Below are positions 9,182 to 16,993 of a DNA stretch of 64,000 bases, piece after piece; within the stretch, counting starts at the first letter, position 1, and every line of letters starts with the position of its first letter. A program made the position numbers and the translations under genes. The DNA is taken from assembly GCA_009929795.1 (NCBI GenBank), contig RZZR01000002.1:1-64000 (forward strand), written 5' to 3'. Source of the stretch: Deltaproteobacteria bacterium. Lineage in GTDB: Bacteria; Desulfobacterota; Desulfovibrionia; Desulfovibrionales; Desulfomicrobiaceae. A model generated the notes under the pieces. It made no database searches, had not been told where the DNA came from, and saw only the letters and a list, made by a program, of their open reading frames with translations.

Positions 9182-10837
9182 TCAAGCCCGAAGGACCCGG
9201 TCAGGAAAGACATACTCGTGGACGCCTGATCCATCAAGGGCGGCCAGATTCTCGAACAGGTAATGGGCCCGGTTGAACATGTCCCGGGCAAAGGATCCGT
9301 CCAGCTCGAACCGGGTCGAGGTGCACAGGGACCGGGCAACGGCCAGGGCCAGGCGGACCTCGAAGGTCGAATCCTTCTGCTCGGCGGCAAAGGCCCGGGC
9401 GAAGTGCAGAAACGAGTCCATGACCGTTTCCAGGCGTTCGCGCAGACCGGCCTCGAAGACAGGCATTCTGAAATTGGAAACCAGAAAAACCGAAACGTCC
9501 TGGACATAGTCGAACATCCGGGACCGATACACATCGATGTACCGGACCCGCTGCTCGCCATGGTCGTAAACGATGTTGTTGCAGTTCATGTCCCCGTGGA
9601 TGAAGATCGAGAATGGCGCCGTCAACTCCGATTCCAATTTTCGACATGACGAAATCAGGAAAACCGTGGAAGGAATGGTCGTGCCGTTCAGCACGCTCTC
9701 CTCCCGCATGATCCGGGGGTGGACCTGAAGCACGGCCTCCAGTCGATCCCGAAGCTGGGAGATGAAATTCACCCGCACCGGCCCTGGGACCAGGGTCGAC
9801 TGCCAGATGGAGGCCAGGGTCTCCTGCAAAATGAAACAGGCGTTCTCCAGGATCTCGGACTCTGAGGACAGAATGACCTCGTCCATGGTGCACCCGGGCA
9901 AAAATTCGACCAACATGGAGGCGCTGCCCTCGACGCTGTCCTCGGAATAGCTGAAAACCTTGGGTACCAGGCCCGGGAACAGGGCATCCCATCGCTCCAG
10001 GTTTTCCTTCTCGCCATGTATCTTGGCCTGTGTCCCTTCCTTGAAGATGCTGCCCGTGGCTGTTTCCAGGCCGTGGTCGTCCTTTTTCTCCACCCGCCCG
10101 ATCCGGCACCCGGACCGCGTCCCCCAGATGGCCTGAAAGTCCACCTCGTCCAGATGGCCGGCAAATCCGCTCTTGCTCAGATTCCGCTGCAGGGCCTGGA
10201 ATTGGTGGATCTTGATCTTCTCTCCGATGACCGCGAAGAGAATGGCTTCCCCGATGTTCAGCAGGGAATCCCCGATCCGCTCTAGATACCGGAAGATGAA
10301 CAGCACCGTGACCAGATCCTGCACGTCCCGGGTCGTGCTTTGAAGGCGGTCCATGATGTGGCCGAAGGTCAGCTTGTACATTTTGTCAAGGCTGTTCTCG
10401 GCCCGGCAGATCTCCAGGGCCAGGGTCACGTCGTGCTCCTCCATGGCCGGGAGGACATGGTTCAGGCCTTCTTCGATGACCAGGAGATGGCTCTCGTAGT
10501 CGAATTCGTGGAGAAAGGTGAAATGCCGGAAATACTGGACCTGGCGGACGATGTTCACGCAGAAGTCGGCGATCCGTTCCAGGTTGACGGCCACGATGTG
10601 CATGGACCGGACCTTGTTGATCTCGCCCTTCTGAAGCTTCCGCCCGCCCAGGAGTTCCGAGAAGCACTTGTTCTCGATGATGTTCTTCAAATTGTCGATG
10701 TAGTCGTCCCGGGCCACGATCTTGTCGTACAGGGCCGAGTTGGGCTCGTTCAGGAAGTCGAACGTGGCCAGGACCTGTCCCCGGACGTCCAGGATCAGAA
10801 ACCTGAAGTTCTCCATCAAGCCTTCAAAGGTGATCAT
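9182..10837 (-). CDS. PhoU domain fused to aminoglycoside phosphotransferase-like kinase
   Basis: A 551-residue two-domain protein. Residues about 1-215 form a PhoU-type six-helix unit with two copies of the ERIAD/ERIGD signature (AVNLERIADFCVNIV and RYLERIGDSLLNIGEA). Residues about 225-540 are an APH/choline-kinase-like fold: FIHGDMNCNNIVYD places the catalytic Asp416 and metal-ligand Asn421, and YIDVYRSRMFDYVQD gives the second acidic motif. PhoU proteins sense phosphate status through PstB/PhoR; APH-fold kinases phosphorylate small molecules or proteins. The fusion suggests a phosphate-responsive kinase within the GAK operon. GGAG lies nine bases before the ATG. It is 30 bases upstream of the ATP-grasp gene. 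Confidence 0.85.
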   Translation of the reverse strand: MITFEGLMENFRFLILDVRGQVLATFDFLNEPNSALYDKIVARDDYIDNLKNIIENKCFSELLGGRKLQKGEINKVRSMHIVAVNLERIADFCVNIVRQVQYFRHFTFLHEFDYESHLLVIEEGLNHVLPAMEEHDVTLALEICRAENSLDKMYKLTFGHIMDRLQSTTRDVQDLVTVLFIFRYLERIGDSLLNIGEAILFAVIGEKIKIHQFQALQRNLSKSGFAGHLDEVDFQAIWGTRSGCRIGRVEKKDDHGLETATGSIFKEGTQAKIHGEKENLERWDALFPGLVPKVFSYSEDSVEGSASMLVEFLPGCTMDEVILSSESEILENACFILQETLASIWQSTLVPGPVRVNFISQLRDRLEAVLQVHPRIMREESVLNGTTIPSTVFLISSCRKLESELTAPFSIFIHGDMNCNNIVYDHGEQRVRYIDVYRSRMFDYVQDVSVFLVSNFRMPVFEAGLRERLETVMDSFLHFARAFAAEQKDSTFEVRLALAVARSLCTSTRFELDGSFARDMFNRAHYLFENLAALDGSGVHEYVFPDRVLRA

Positions 10838-10868
10838 CGCCGGTCTCCGGAATTCCTTGTGGACTCTG

Positions 10869-11141
10869 TCAACTGCTGATGACCATGTCTTCGGAAGGCG
10901 CGACCGAAGTTATGGCCATTTCCTTCCATTCGACCTTCAGATTGATCTTGCACGACTCGTTTTTCTTCTTGGCCTTGACCGAGAACCGGAGCATGCCTCC
11001 GGGCCGCATGACCATTTCCTCGCCGTCGGTGCTGAGCACGATCTTGCCCTTGGCGAACCCTTCCTCCAATGACTGGAGATATCGTTGGATCGACGTGTTG
11101 TCCTGCATGGACTCGAAGGAAAACTTGCCCTCGTCGCTCAT
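10869..11141 (-). CDS. Amphi-Trp domain protein, single-domain (GAK operon)
   Basis: A 90-residue protein consisting almost wholly of one amphi-Trp domain: FSFESMQDNTSIQRYLQSLE helices, a GKIVLSTDGEEMVMRPGG hinge, then strands (LRFSVKAKKKNESCKINLKV) ending in Trp (EWKEM). It lacks the long tail of its operon paralogue at 5528-5953. It lies 31 bases before the PhoU-kinase gene and 18 bases after the PHP-like gene. No catalytic residues are evident. A binding or carrier role is the simplest guess. Confidence 0.83.
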   Translation of the reverse strand: MSDEGKFSFESMQDNTSIQRYLQSLEEGFAKGKIVLSTDGEEMVMRPGGMLRFSVKAKKKNESCKINLKVEWKEMAITSVAPSEDMVISS

Positions 11142-11159
11142 GGTCTTTCTCCTGTTAGC

Positions 11160-12344
11160 CTAGCCGTCCAGGCGGTTTCGATACTGTTCGATGACCAAAG
11201 ATCGGTCCAATCCACAGAGGACCAGCCGTTTTCTGATGCCCGGGTCGTCCCAGGCCGGCTGATACCCGACTTCACGGGAGGCCTTTTCCCCATCCTGCAT
11301 CTCCGGGTCCTTGATCTTTTCGCCCAAATGGGTGTCATCGCCCATGAACACGAGCAGACGGCGATCATGTGGGGCGCAGGCGTTCTTGCGCTCAACGGCG
11401 GTGATCAGGAACTCGGTGTAGCGCTGCGACTGGGGGTTCCAGACCTCGTAGCCGTCAACGTCGTAATCGGCCAGAAGGATGGGCCAGAATTGTTCCGGGT
11501 GGGGAACCACGATCCCGGCCCCCAGGGCCCGGGCCTCCTCGATGATCTCCGAGGTCCGGTAGAAGTAGTGGAGGGGAAACTCGGCCTTGACCAGGACCTT
11601 GACGGTCTTGAGATAGACTTGGACCCGGTCGATGAAAGTGTCGCCGTAGTCTTCGCGCAAGGCGTTGAACCAGTTCCGCAGCAGCTTGTTCTTGATGGCG
11701 TTGGCCGGAACCTTGTCCAGACTGGCTTCCAGCAGGTCGCGAACCTTTGTCACGCCGGTGCGGACGAAGTCCACCAGAACGCGGTCGGCCCCGGTTTCCC
11801 GGGCCGCGGCCCGTATCCTGTCCTCGTTGGGCCCGACAATGGTCTCCATGAAATCGAACAATTGGGAGGATCGGTACTTGTGGGTGTGGGCCAGCATGGA
11901 CCGAAGAACATGGGCACCCTCGAGGCGGTCGGCCCGAAAATGGAGAAGCAACTGGACCTTCTGGTTGAACCCTCGGGAATAGCAGTCCACCTCCACCCCG
12001 GCATACGGCCCAAGGGTCATGAGCTCATTGTGCTGGGTGGGAATGACCAGTTCGGACTCCCGGTTGGGAAACATGTCGTGGACCCTGTCCATGGCTACGT
12101 CCAGGGGGATGAACTCCGGATGCCAATGCACGGCCAGAACCGATTTCTGCCGGGCGTGGACCCGATCCGGCCGGCGAAGGACATCCAGTTGCTCTGGGGT
12201 CAACTCCTCGGACACGACCCGCACGAACCTGGCCCGATCCTCGTCCGTCACCTCCGAAGTTTCCCGGGCCGGGTCCATGAAAGCCCCGTTTCTGGGCACG
12301 GCCGCAATGTCCGGCCTCCGCCCGACCCTACTTGTGCTGGTCAT
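11160..12344 (-). CDS. PHP-like metal-dependent hydrolase (GAK operon)
   Basis: About 394 residues from the ATG at 12344, chosen because AAGGA lies eight bases upstream; longer frames run through the previous gene. Conserved-looking metal ligands follow the PHP (polymerase and histidinol phosphatase) order: HWH at residues 73-75, TQHNELM with His105 and Glu107, a VVPHPEQFWP segment with His282, and a late GDDTH with Asp337 and His339. PHP enzymes hydrolyse phosphoesters with a trinuclear metal site. Assignment to PHP is my inference from the motif order; I do not recognise a closer family. The gene overlaps the upstream XXXCH gene by 17 bases. Confidence 0.65.
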   Translation of the reverse strand: MTSTSRVGRRPDIAAVPRNGAFMDPARETSEVTDEDRARFVRVVSEELTPEQLDVLRRPDRVHARQKSVLAVHWHPEFIPLDVAMDRVHDMFPNRESELVIPTQHNELMTLGPYAGVEVDCYSRGFNQKVQLLLHFRADRLEGAHVLRSMLAHTHKYRSSQLFDFMETIVGPNEDRIRAAARETGADRVLVDFVRTGVTKVRDLLEASLDKVPANAIKNKLLRNWFNALREDYGDTFIDRVQVYLKTVKVLVKAEFPLHYFYRTSEIIEEARALGAGIVVPHPEQFWPILLADYDVDGYEVWNPQSQRYTEFLITAVERKNACAPHDRRLLVFMGDDTHLGEKIKDPEMQDGEKASREVGYQPAWDDPGIRKRLVLCGLDRSLVIEQYRNRLDG

Positions 12345-12834
12345 GGCACTGTTCCTTGCAGGCCTCCAGCGCCTCCGCGGCCTGGCGCGACCGTTCCAGA
12401 TCGCCGGTCTCGAGTGAGACCCGCAACTCGTCGCAAAGAGCCGTGAACTGCTCGTAGTGTTCGTCGCCATAGCCCTCGTAGGCCACCATCAGTTCACAGT
12501 CGTGCAGAAATACCGAAACGATTTCCGAGGAGGGCAAGGTACCGGAATCCAGGGAGGCGATGATCTCCCGAAAATAGACCTTCATCCGTTTTTTGAGTTT
12601 TTTGTACGAAGGGGGTTGATTCTCTTCATCGTGCTCTCGGGCCTTGATCTTGACCCGGACCGTGAGACTTGGCCCATCCTGACGAAGGCTGACCTTGATC
12701 TTGCTGAAGGCCTGGATTTCGATCCCGTGTTCTTGCAGAATCCCCCCGCCCCTTTCCACGGAATCGGCCAAAGACCGGAAGAAGAGTCCGGCTTCGTCCC
12801 GCTGGATGATGGTTTCAAATTTCTGTGATGACAT
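12328..12834 (-). CDS. GAK system XXXCH protein, first gene of the operon
   Basis: A 168-residue cytoplasmic protein; the ATG at 12834 has GGGAGAAGG just upstream, so an in-frame extension to 12906 is unlikely. The C-terminus ends with ACKEQCHDQHK, the Cys-X3-Cys-His ending after which this GAK family is named. Residues about 4-65 (KFETIIQRDEAGLFFRSLAD, a GGGILQE turn, then LTVRVKIKAR) resemble the two amphi-Trp proteins downstream, although the terminal Trp is missing. The middle is Lys-rich and helical. The Cys-rich tail could bind metal or serve as the site of modification by the operon's kinase or ligase; neither is shown. Confidence 0.78.
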   Translation of the reverse strand: MSSQKFETIIQRDEAGLFFRSLADSVERGGGILQEHGIEIQAFSKIKVSLRQDGPSLTVRVKIKAREHDEENQPPSYKKLKKRMKVYFREIIASLDSGTLPSSEIVSVFLHDCELMVAYEGYGDEHYEQFTALCDELRVSLETGDLERSRQAAEALEACKEQCHDQHK

Positions 12835-13244
12835 GCCTTCTCCCGATGATCGAATGTTGTGTCCCAGGACAACGCGGGTCCGGCCCGCAAAATATCGAAC
12901 GTTCAATTGGAAGTATTAGTCCAAGGCATGTTACAATTTCATGACATCGCCCCCCCTTCTTGGTGACAGACGTGATTTTGTCGACAACCAGGCCGAAAAC
13001 TCAATATACTCAGCACCAAAAGAATTCCTCACTCATGCCGTGAAATTCTTCGCTGGTCGTCGGACGATCTTGACCGAATTAAATCCGTTTCCAAAATTTG
13101 ACGTCATCGTCATCCAAGAGAAACCAAAACCATCCAGTATTCGAGTATGGTGATTCAAAGGAATCAATTCACGGCCAAGCAAAGGCATTCTCGCATCCAG
13201 CGTGAAAACTTGATGGTCAAAAAACTCGAACTGGAGGAAAATAG
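12835..13244. other. Divergent intergenic region upstream of the GAK operon
   Basis: This 410-base gene-free stretch separates the leftward GAK operon from the rightward PstS-OmpA gene and is clearly more AT-rich than its flanks. It must hold both promoters. On the minus side I see an eight-base palindrome GAACGTTC at 12897-12904 and a small GC hairpin at 12873-12887, but no convincing -35/-10 pair. On the plus side a candidate sigma-70 site lies at 13070-13098. A 70-codon frame at 12941-13153 has no good ribosome site or family features and is not called. Confidence 0.7.
13070..13098 (+). promoter_or_regulatory. Candidate sigma-70 promoter for the PstS-OmpA gene
   Basis: TTGACC at 13070-13075 and AAAATT at 13093-13098 are separated by 17 bases in an AT-rich stretch about 150 bases before the start at 13245. 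The -10 box matches the consensus only in part. The position and spacing are the support. Confidence 0.35.
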
Positions 13245-15143
13245 ATGCAGAAGGAAATGAGCACCCTGGCGACCATACCGGGGGTCCATGGTGTCATGGC
13301 CAGGAGCAGGGACGGAAAAATCGTGGATTTCGGCCTGAAGGACTATCTCGGACACGATGGCCTCAGATCGCTGCGGAGACTCATAGCCAAATTGCCAGAT
13401 CGTCCGAAATCAAGACATCGCCTGCGGTTCGCCCCGATCCCGTGGTCCGGGGTCAACGGCTTGATCGCCCTGTTCAACGACGGGGAACTTTTGGTGCTCA
13501 CCTCCCCGGAAGCGGATCAAAAGGCCATCGCCAAGTCCATTGAAGCCCATGAAGCCATCTTGTCGATGTTCTTCGTTCCAAAGGACGATGATACGCTTGA
13601 GATACAGTCATCCAAATTTGATCCGACCCCAAAAAACCGCCGGCTACCACGGGCATTGCTGGCCATGTTCTTGGGAATGATCGTCGTCGGAGGCGCTTGG
13701 ATGATGAACCTTCCCACGATGCTCTTGTCGAACACCGTCGGGAGCGGAACGGCCCAGGCCTTGCCCGAATCCGAGGGACAGGGTCCCACGCCCTCGGGAC
13801 CGCCGCGAACCATATTGCGAATTCAAGGCTCAAACACCATCGGAGCCAAACTTGCTCCAGAACTTTCCAATGCCTATCTGGACGCCATTGGTGCCAGGGA
13901 CATTCGGGTAGAACCCGGCAAGAAACCCGAAGAATGTGCCGTTCTCGCCAGCCATGCCAACGGTGAACAGATCCGGATCGATATCGAAGCCCACGGATCA
14001 TCGACGGCCTTCAAAGGCCTCGGCCAAGCAAGCTGCGATATCGGCATGGCCTCGCGACCGATAAAAAATAAGGAAATGGAAATACTGAACAGGGATGGCC
14101 TGATGAACGACTCGGGCTTCGAGCATGTTTTGGGTCTGGACGGTATTGCCGTCATCGTCCATCCGGCAAATGAAATAGAGGCGTTGACCATTGATCAAAT
14201 CGCCGCCATTTTTTCCGATGAAGTGCATGACTGGAGCCAAATTCCCGAAAGCGGCATCCAGGGCCAGGTTGTCATCGCCGCCAGGGACGAAAAATCCGGC
14301 ACATGGGAACTGTTCAAGGAAAAGGTGCTCCAAGACAAGACGCTCTCCCCTCTGGCCGAACGAATAGAGGATAGCCGGGCCCTATCCGGAATGGTTTCCA
14401 GAAACATGCGGGCCATCGGTTTCATCGGCCTGCCCTATATCCTCTCCTCCAAGGCGGTGGCCGTGGCCGAAGGGTCGAACAAGCCCGTGTTCCCGACACC
14501 ATTCACCGTGGCCACCGAAGACTACCCCCTAGCCCGAAGACTTTTTCTCTACACCCTTGACGATCCTTCGAGTGAGCATGCCCGACCCTTCCTCGAGTTT
14601 GCCCTGAGCAAAAATGGACAGCACCATGTCGAGCAGACCGGATTCGTTCCCCTGACCATAAGCGAACACGTCATTTCTCCTCCGGACGAGTCGCCCGAAG
14701 CGTTCTTCAAGCTGGCACGGTCCTCCTCGCGTCTCTCGATGGCCTTTCGCTTCAAGCCGGGATCTGATCGTTTGGACAGCAGGGGCCAAAAAGATGTCGA
14801 ACGCCTCGTGGAATTTCTGAACACTCATCAAAACCGTGGCCGATCATTGACTCTTGTCGGTTTTGCCGACTCCATCGGCGCCGACGAAGTCAACGACAGC
14901 CTCTCGTTGAGCCGAGCGCAGTCCGTAGCCCAAACCTTGATTTCTCGCGGGCTTCCCATTCACTCCGTTCTTGGGTTGGGCAGCAGGCTCCCGGTTGCCG
15001 ACAACGCCACCCAAAACGGCAGGGAAAAGAACAGACGGGTCGAGGTCTGGGTCGATCATCGGCCTCAGGCCCTGCTCGATCCCAAACTGGAATCGGCGCA
15101 TGAAAAGGTGCTCCATGACAAAAACAAAAATGTGTCGGCATGA
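13245..15143 (+). CDS. Membrane-anchored PstS-like/OmpA fusion protein
   Basis: A 632-residue protein in four parts. Residues 1-110 form a soluble domain (TIPGVHGVMARSRDGKIVDF ... GELLVLTS) with the pattern of Roadblock/LC7 proteins, an uncertain call. A single transmembrane helix lies at about 136-155 (ALLAMFLGMIVVGGAWMM). Residues about 190-475 are a PstS-type periplasmic phosphate-binding fold (RIQGSNTIGAKLAPELSNAY, DIGMASRPIK, IAARDEKSGTWELF). Residues about 500-605 are an OmpA-like peptidoglycan-binding domain with NGREKNRRVEVWV. Topology would put the N-terminus in the cytoplasm and the binding/OmpA parts in the periplasm. GGAGG lies before the ATG. It is transcribed divergently from the GAK operon, hinting at a phosphate-sensing link. 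Confidence 0.85.
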   Translation: MQKEMSTLATIPGVHGVMARSRDGKIVDFGLKDYLGHDGLRSLRRLIAKLPDRPKSRHRLRFAPIPWSGVNGLIALFNDGELLVLTSPEADQKAIAKSIEAHEAILSMFFVPKDDDTLEIQSSKFDPTPKNRRLPRALLAMFLGMIVVGGAWMMNLPTMLLSNTVGSGTAQALPESEGQGPTPSGPPRTILRIQGSNTIGAKLAPELSNAYLDAIGARDIRVEPGKKPEECAVLASHANGEQIRIDIEAHGSSTAFKGLGQASCDIGMASRPIKNKEMEILNRDGLMNDSGFEHVLGLDGIAVIVHPANEIEALTIDQIAAIFSDEVHDWSQIPESGIQGQVVIAARDEKSGTWELFKEKVLQDKTLSPLAERIEDSRALSGMVSRNMRAIGFIGLPYILSSKAVAVAEGSNKPVFPTPFTVATEDYPLARRLFLYTLDDPSSEHARPFLEFALSKNGQHHVEQTGFVPLTISEHVISPPDESPEAFFKLARSSSRLSMAFRFKPGSDRLDSRGQKDVERLVEFLNTHQNRGRSLTLVGFADSIGADEVNDSLSLSRAQSVAQTLISRGLPIHSVLGLGSRLPVADNATQNGREKNRRVEVWVDHRPQALLDPKLESAHEKVLHDKNKNVSA

Positions 15144-15214
15144 TCCGAAACCGTGATCCGCAGCCCTTGTTCTATTGCCGGGTCATGAGCCATCTCCCAT
15201 ATGTCGGCCAAACA

Positions 15215-15242
15215 AAAAGGCCGCCCCAAAGGGCGGCCTTTT
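15215..15242. terminator. Bidirectional intrinsic terminator
   Basis: AAAAGGCCGCCC (15215-15226) pairs with GGGCGGCCTTTT (15231-15242) over 12 bases with a four-base loop. It lies between the convergent stops at 15143 and 15265 and has A and T tracts suitable for both strands. Confidence 0.9.
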
Positions 15243-15264
15243 GCATTCATCAGATCAGCTCACT

Positions 15265-16119
15265 CTACTTGTCCAGCCATTTTTTGACCAGGTCAGGATT
15301 CTCCTTCATGAACCGCTTGGCATTGGCGGCAGGATCGGCGTCCTTTTCCTGATTCCAGGCCATGAGCATCTGCAACTGGTTGGGGTTGTCGTAGGAAAAA
15401 CGATCGAGGATGGCGTAGACTTCGGGCATGTCTTTCTTCAGCCCCTTGCGGACAATGGTGTCGATATGCTCCTCCTCGCCCAGGACACCCTTGGGGTCTT
15501 CCAGATACTTGAGTTCCCAACGGCCGAACATCCAGTGAGGGGACCAAGCCGTGACCACGACCCACTTCTTGTTCTTGATGGCGTCGGACAGGGCCGCGGT
15601 CATGGTCGCCCCGCTGCCTTCCATGAGTTCCAGCTTGTCAAGTTTGTATTCCTTGATGGCTTTTTCCGACAGGCCCATGAGTCCGGCCCCGGGGTCGATG
15701 CCAATGATCTTGCCGTCGAACTTGTCGGCGTTGGCGTTGAGTTCCTCGATGGAGGAAATGGTCACATAGGTGGGAACTGCCCAGCCCAGACGGGCCCCGC
15801 CGGTAATGGGTCCCAGGTTCTCTACCTTGTCCTGGACCTTGTCGAAATAGGTGGCATGTGTCACCGGCAGCCAAGCCGTGACCATGGCGTCAACGTCCCC
15901 GGTGCCGACGGCCTGCCACATGGCCGCTCCGGCCACGGGAAAAAGTTCCACCTCATATCCCTGCTCTTCGAGCACGGCCTTAGCCAGATTGGTGCTGGCC
16001 GTGGCGCAGTCCCACTCCACGTAGGCCAGTCGGACCTTGCCCTTGCCGGCCAGGACCGGAGTGGCGATCATTGCCGTCAAGGCAAGACAACCAACTAAAA
16101 GTATAGCGATTCTTTTCAT
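15265..16119 (-). CDS. opuAC: Glycine betaine/proline-betaine ABC transporter, binding protein
   Basis: A 284-residue periplasmic binding protein with a cleavable signal peptide (MKRIAILLVGCLALTAMIA, cut near VLAG). The mature start KVRLAYVEWDCATASTNLAK is typical of the OpuAC/ProX quaternary-amine binding fold, as are FPVAGAAMWQAVGTGDVDAM and the Trp-rich AWSPHWMFGRW segment that would form the aromatic cage. It ends just before a strong terminator and follows the permease gene by 22 bases, so it is the last gene of an opuAA-opuAB-opuAC operon for osmoprotectant uptake. Confidence 0.93.
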   Translation of the reverse strand: MKRIAILLVGCLALTAMIATPVLAGKGKVRLAYVEWDCATASTNLAKAVLEEQGYEVELFPVAGAAMWQAVGTGDVDAMVTAWLPVTHATYFDKVQDKVENLGPITGGARLGWAVPTYVTISSIEELNANADKFDGKIIGIDPGAGLMGLSEKAIKEYKLDKLELMEGSGATMTAALSDAIKNKKWVVVTAWSPHWMFGRWELKYLEDPKGVLGEEEHIDTIVRKGLKKDMPEVYAILDRFSYDNPNQLQMLMAWNQEKDADPAANAKRFMKENPDLVKKWLDK

Positions 16120-16141
16120 GTCAACTCTCCTTGTTCAGGTT

Positions 16142-16993
16142 TCAAATAGAACGACGGGTGCCGAATTTCTGCAACACCCTGTCCAGAACGATGGCCACGA
16201 TGACGATGCCGATGCCGGCCTCGAACCCATTGCCCATCTGCAGCCGCTGGATTGCCTTCCAGACTTCGCCGCCAAGACCCTTGGCCCCGATCATGGCCGC
16301 GATGACCACCATGGACAGGGCGAGCATGACCGTCTGGTTCACTCCGGCCATGATCGTCGGCGTAGCCATGGGCAATTGAAGCTTGAAGAGCTTCTGCCAT
16401 CGGTTGGACCCGAAGGCATCGGCGCATTCGACCAATTCGCGTGGAACCTGGCGGATGCCGAGGCAGGTTAGACGAATGGACGGAGGCATGGCAAAAATCA
16501 CCGTGGAAAAAATGGCCGCCACCTTTCCCAGACCGAAGAAAGGAATAGCCGGAATGAGGTAAACAAAGGCCGGCATGGTCTGCATGACGTCCAGTATGGG
16601 CATGATGATCCGGTAGGCCACGGTGCTCAGAGCCGCCAGGATGCCCAGGGGAATGGCCATGCTGATGGCCACCAGGGTGGCGATGATGACCAGGGAAATG
16701 GTGCTGACCGTGGCCGGCCAAAGATTCATGTTCCAGATGAGCAGAAAACCGACCAGGGTGAACAGGGCCACGCCCCGCTTGCGGGTCAGGGCCAGGGCCA
16801 GTCCGGCCAGGATGAGAATGAGCACCCAGGGAGGCAAGAACATGAGGCCGGATTCGAGCCAGTTCAGGGCCCGTTCCACGACGGCCGAAAAACCCTTGGT
16901 GATGAAGGCGAAATGATCGACGAAAAAGTTGATCAGCCATTCGATGCCGTCTCCCAAGGGGATGCGCGGTATGGTGATTCCGAAAATGATCAT
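16142..16993 (-). CDS. opuAB: Glycine betaine ABC transporter permease
   Basis: A 283-residue inner-membrane permease, the size of OpuAB. It has about six hydrophobic segments, including PPWVLILILAGLALALT and VSTISLVIIATLVAISMAI, and the cytoplasmic coupling loop ADAFGSNRWQKLFKLQLPMA, which matches the EAA motif contacting the ATPase. Its start overlaps the end of the ATPase gene by four bases. Confidence 0.93.
   Translation of the reverse strand: MIIFGITIPRIPLGDGIEWLINFFVDHFAFITKGFSAVVERALNWLESGLMFLPPWVLILILAGLALALTRKRGVALFTLVGFLLIWNMNLWPATVSTISLVIIATLVAISMAIPLGILAALSTVAYRIIMPILDVMQTMPAFVYLIPAIPFFGLGKVAAIFSTVIFAMPPSIRLTCLGIRQVPRELVECADAFGSNRWQKLFKLQLPMATPTIMAGVNQTVMLALSMVVIAAMIGAKGLGGEVWKAIQRLQMGNGFEAGIGIVIVAIVLDRVLQKFGTRRSI

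Noticed and set aside
12328-12363. Cys-X3-Cys-His at the end of the XXXCH protein as a haem c attachment site
   Set aside because: Variant CXnCH haem sites exist, but the protein has no signal peptide and its operon partners are cytoplasmic, so cytochrome c maturation is not expected.
5528-12834. The GAK operon as a recently transferred island or defence island
   Set aside because: There is no integrase, transposase, tRNA boundary or direct repeat, and composition looks like that of the neighbours. No toxin, nuclease or phage-defence domain is recognisable.
12941-13153. A 70-codon frame in the GAK/PstS-OmpA intergenic region
   Set aside because: No ribosome site, AT-rich sequence unlike coding neighbours, and it would cover the promoter region of the plus-strand gene.
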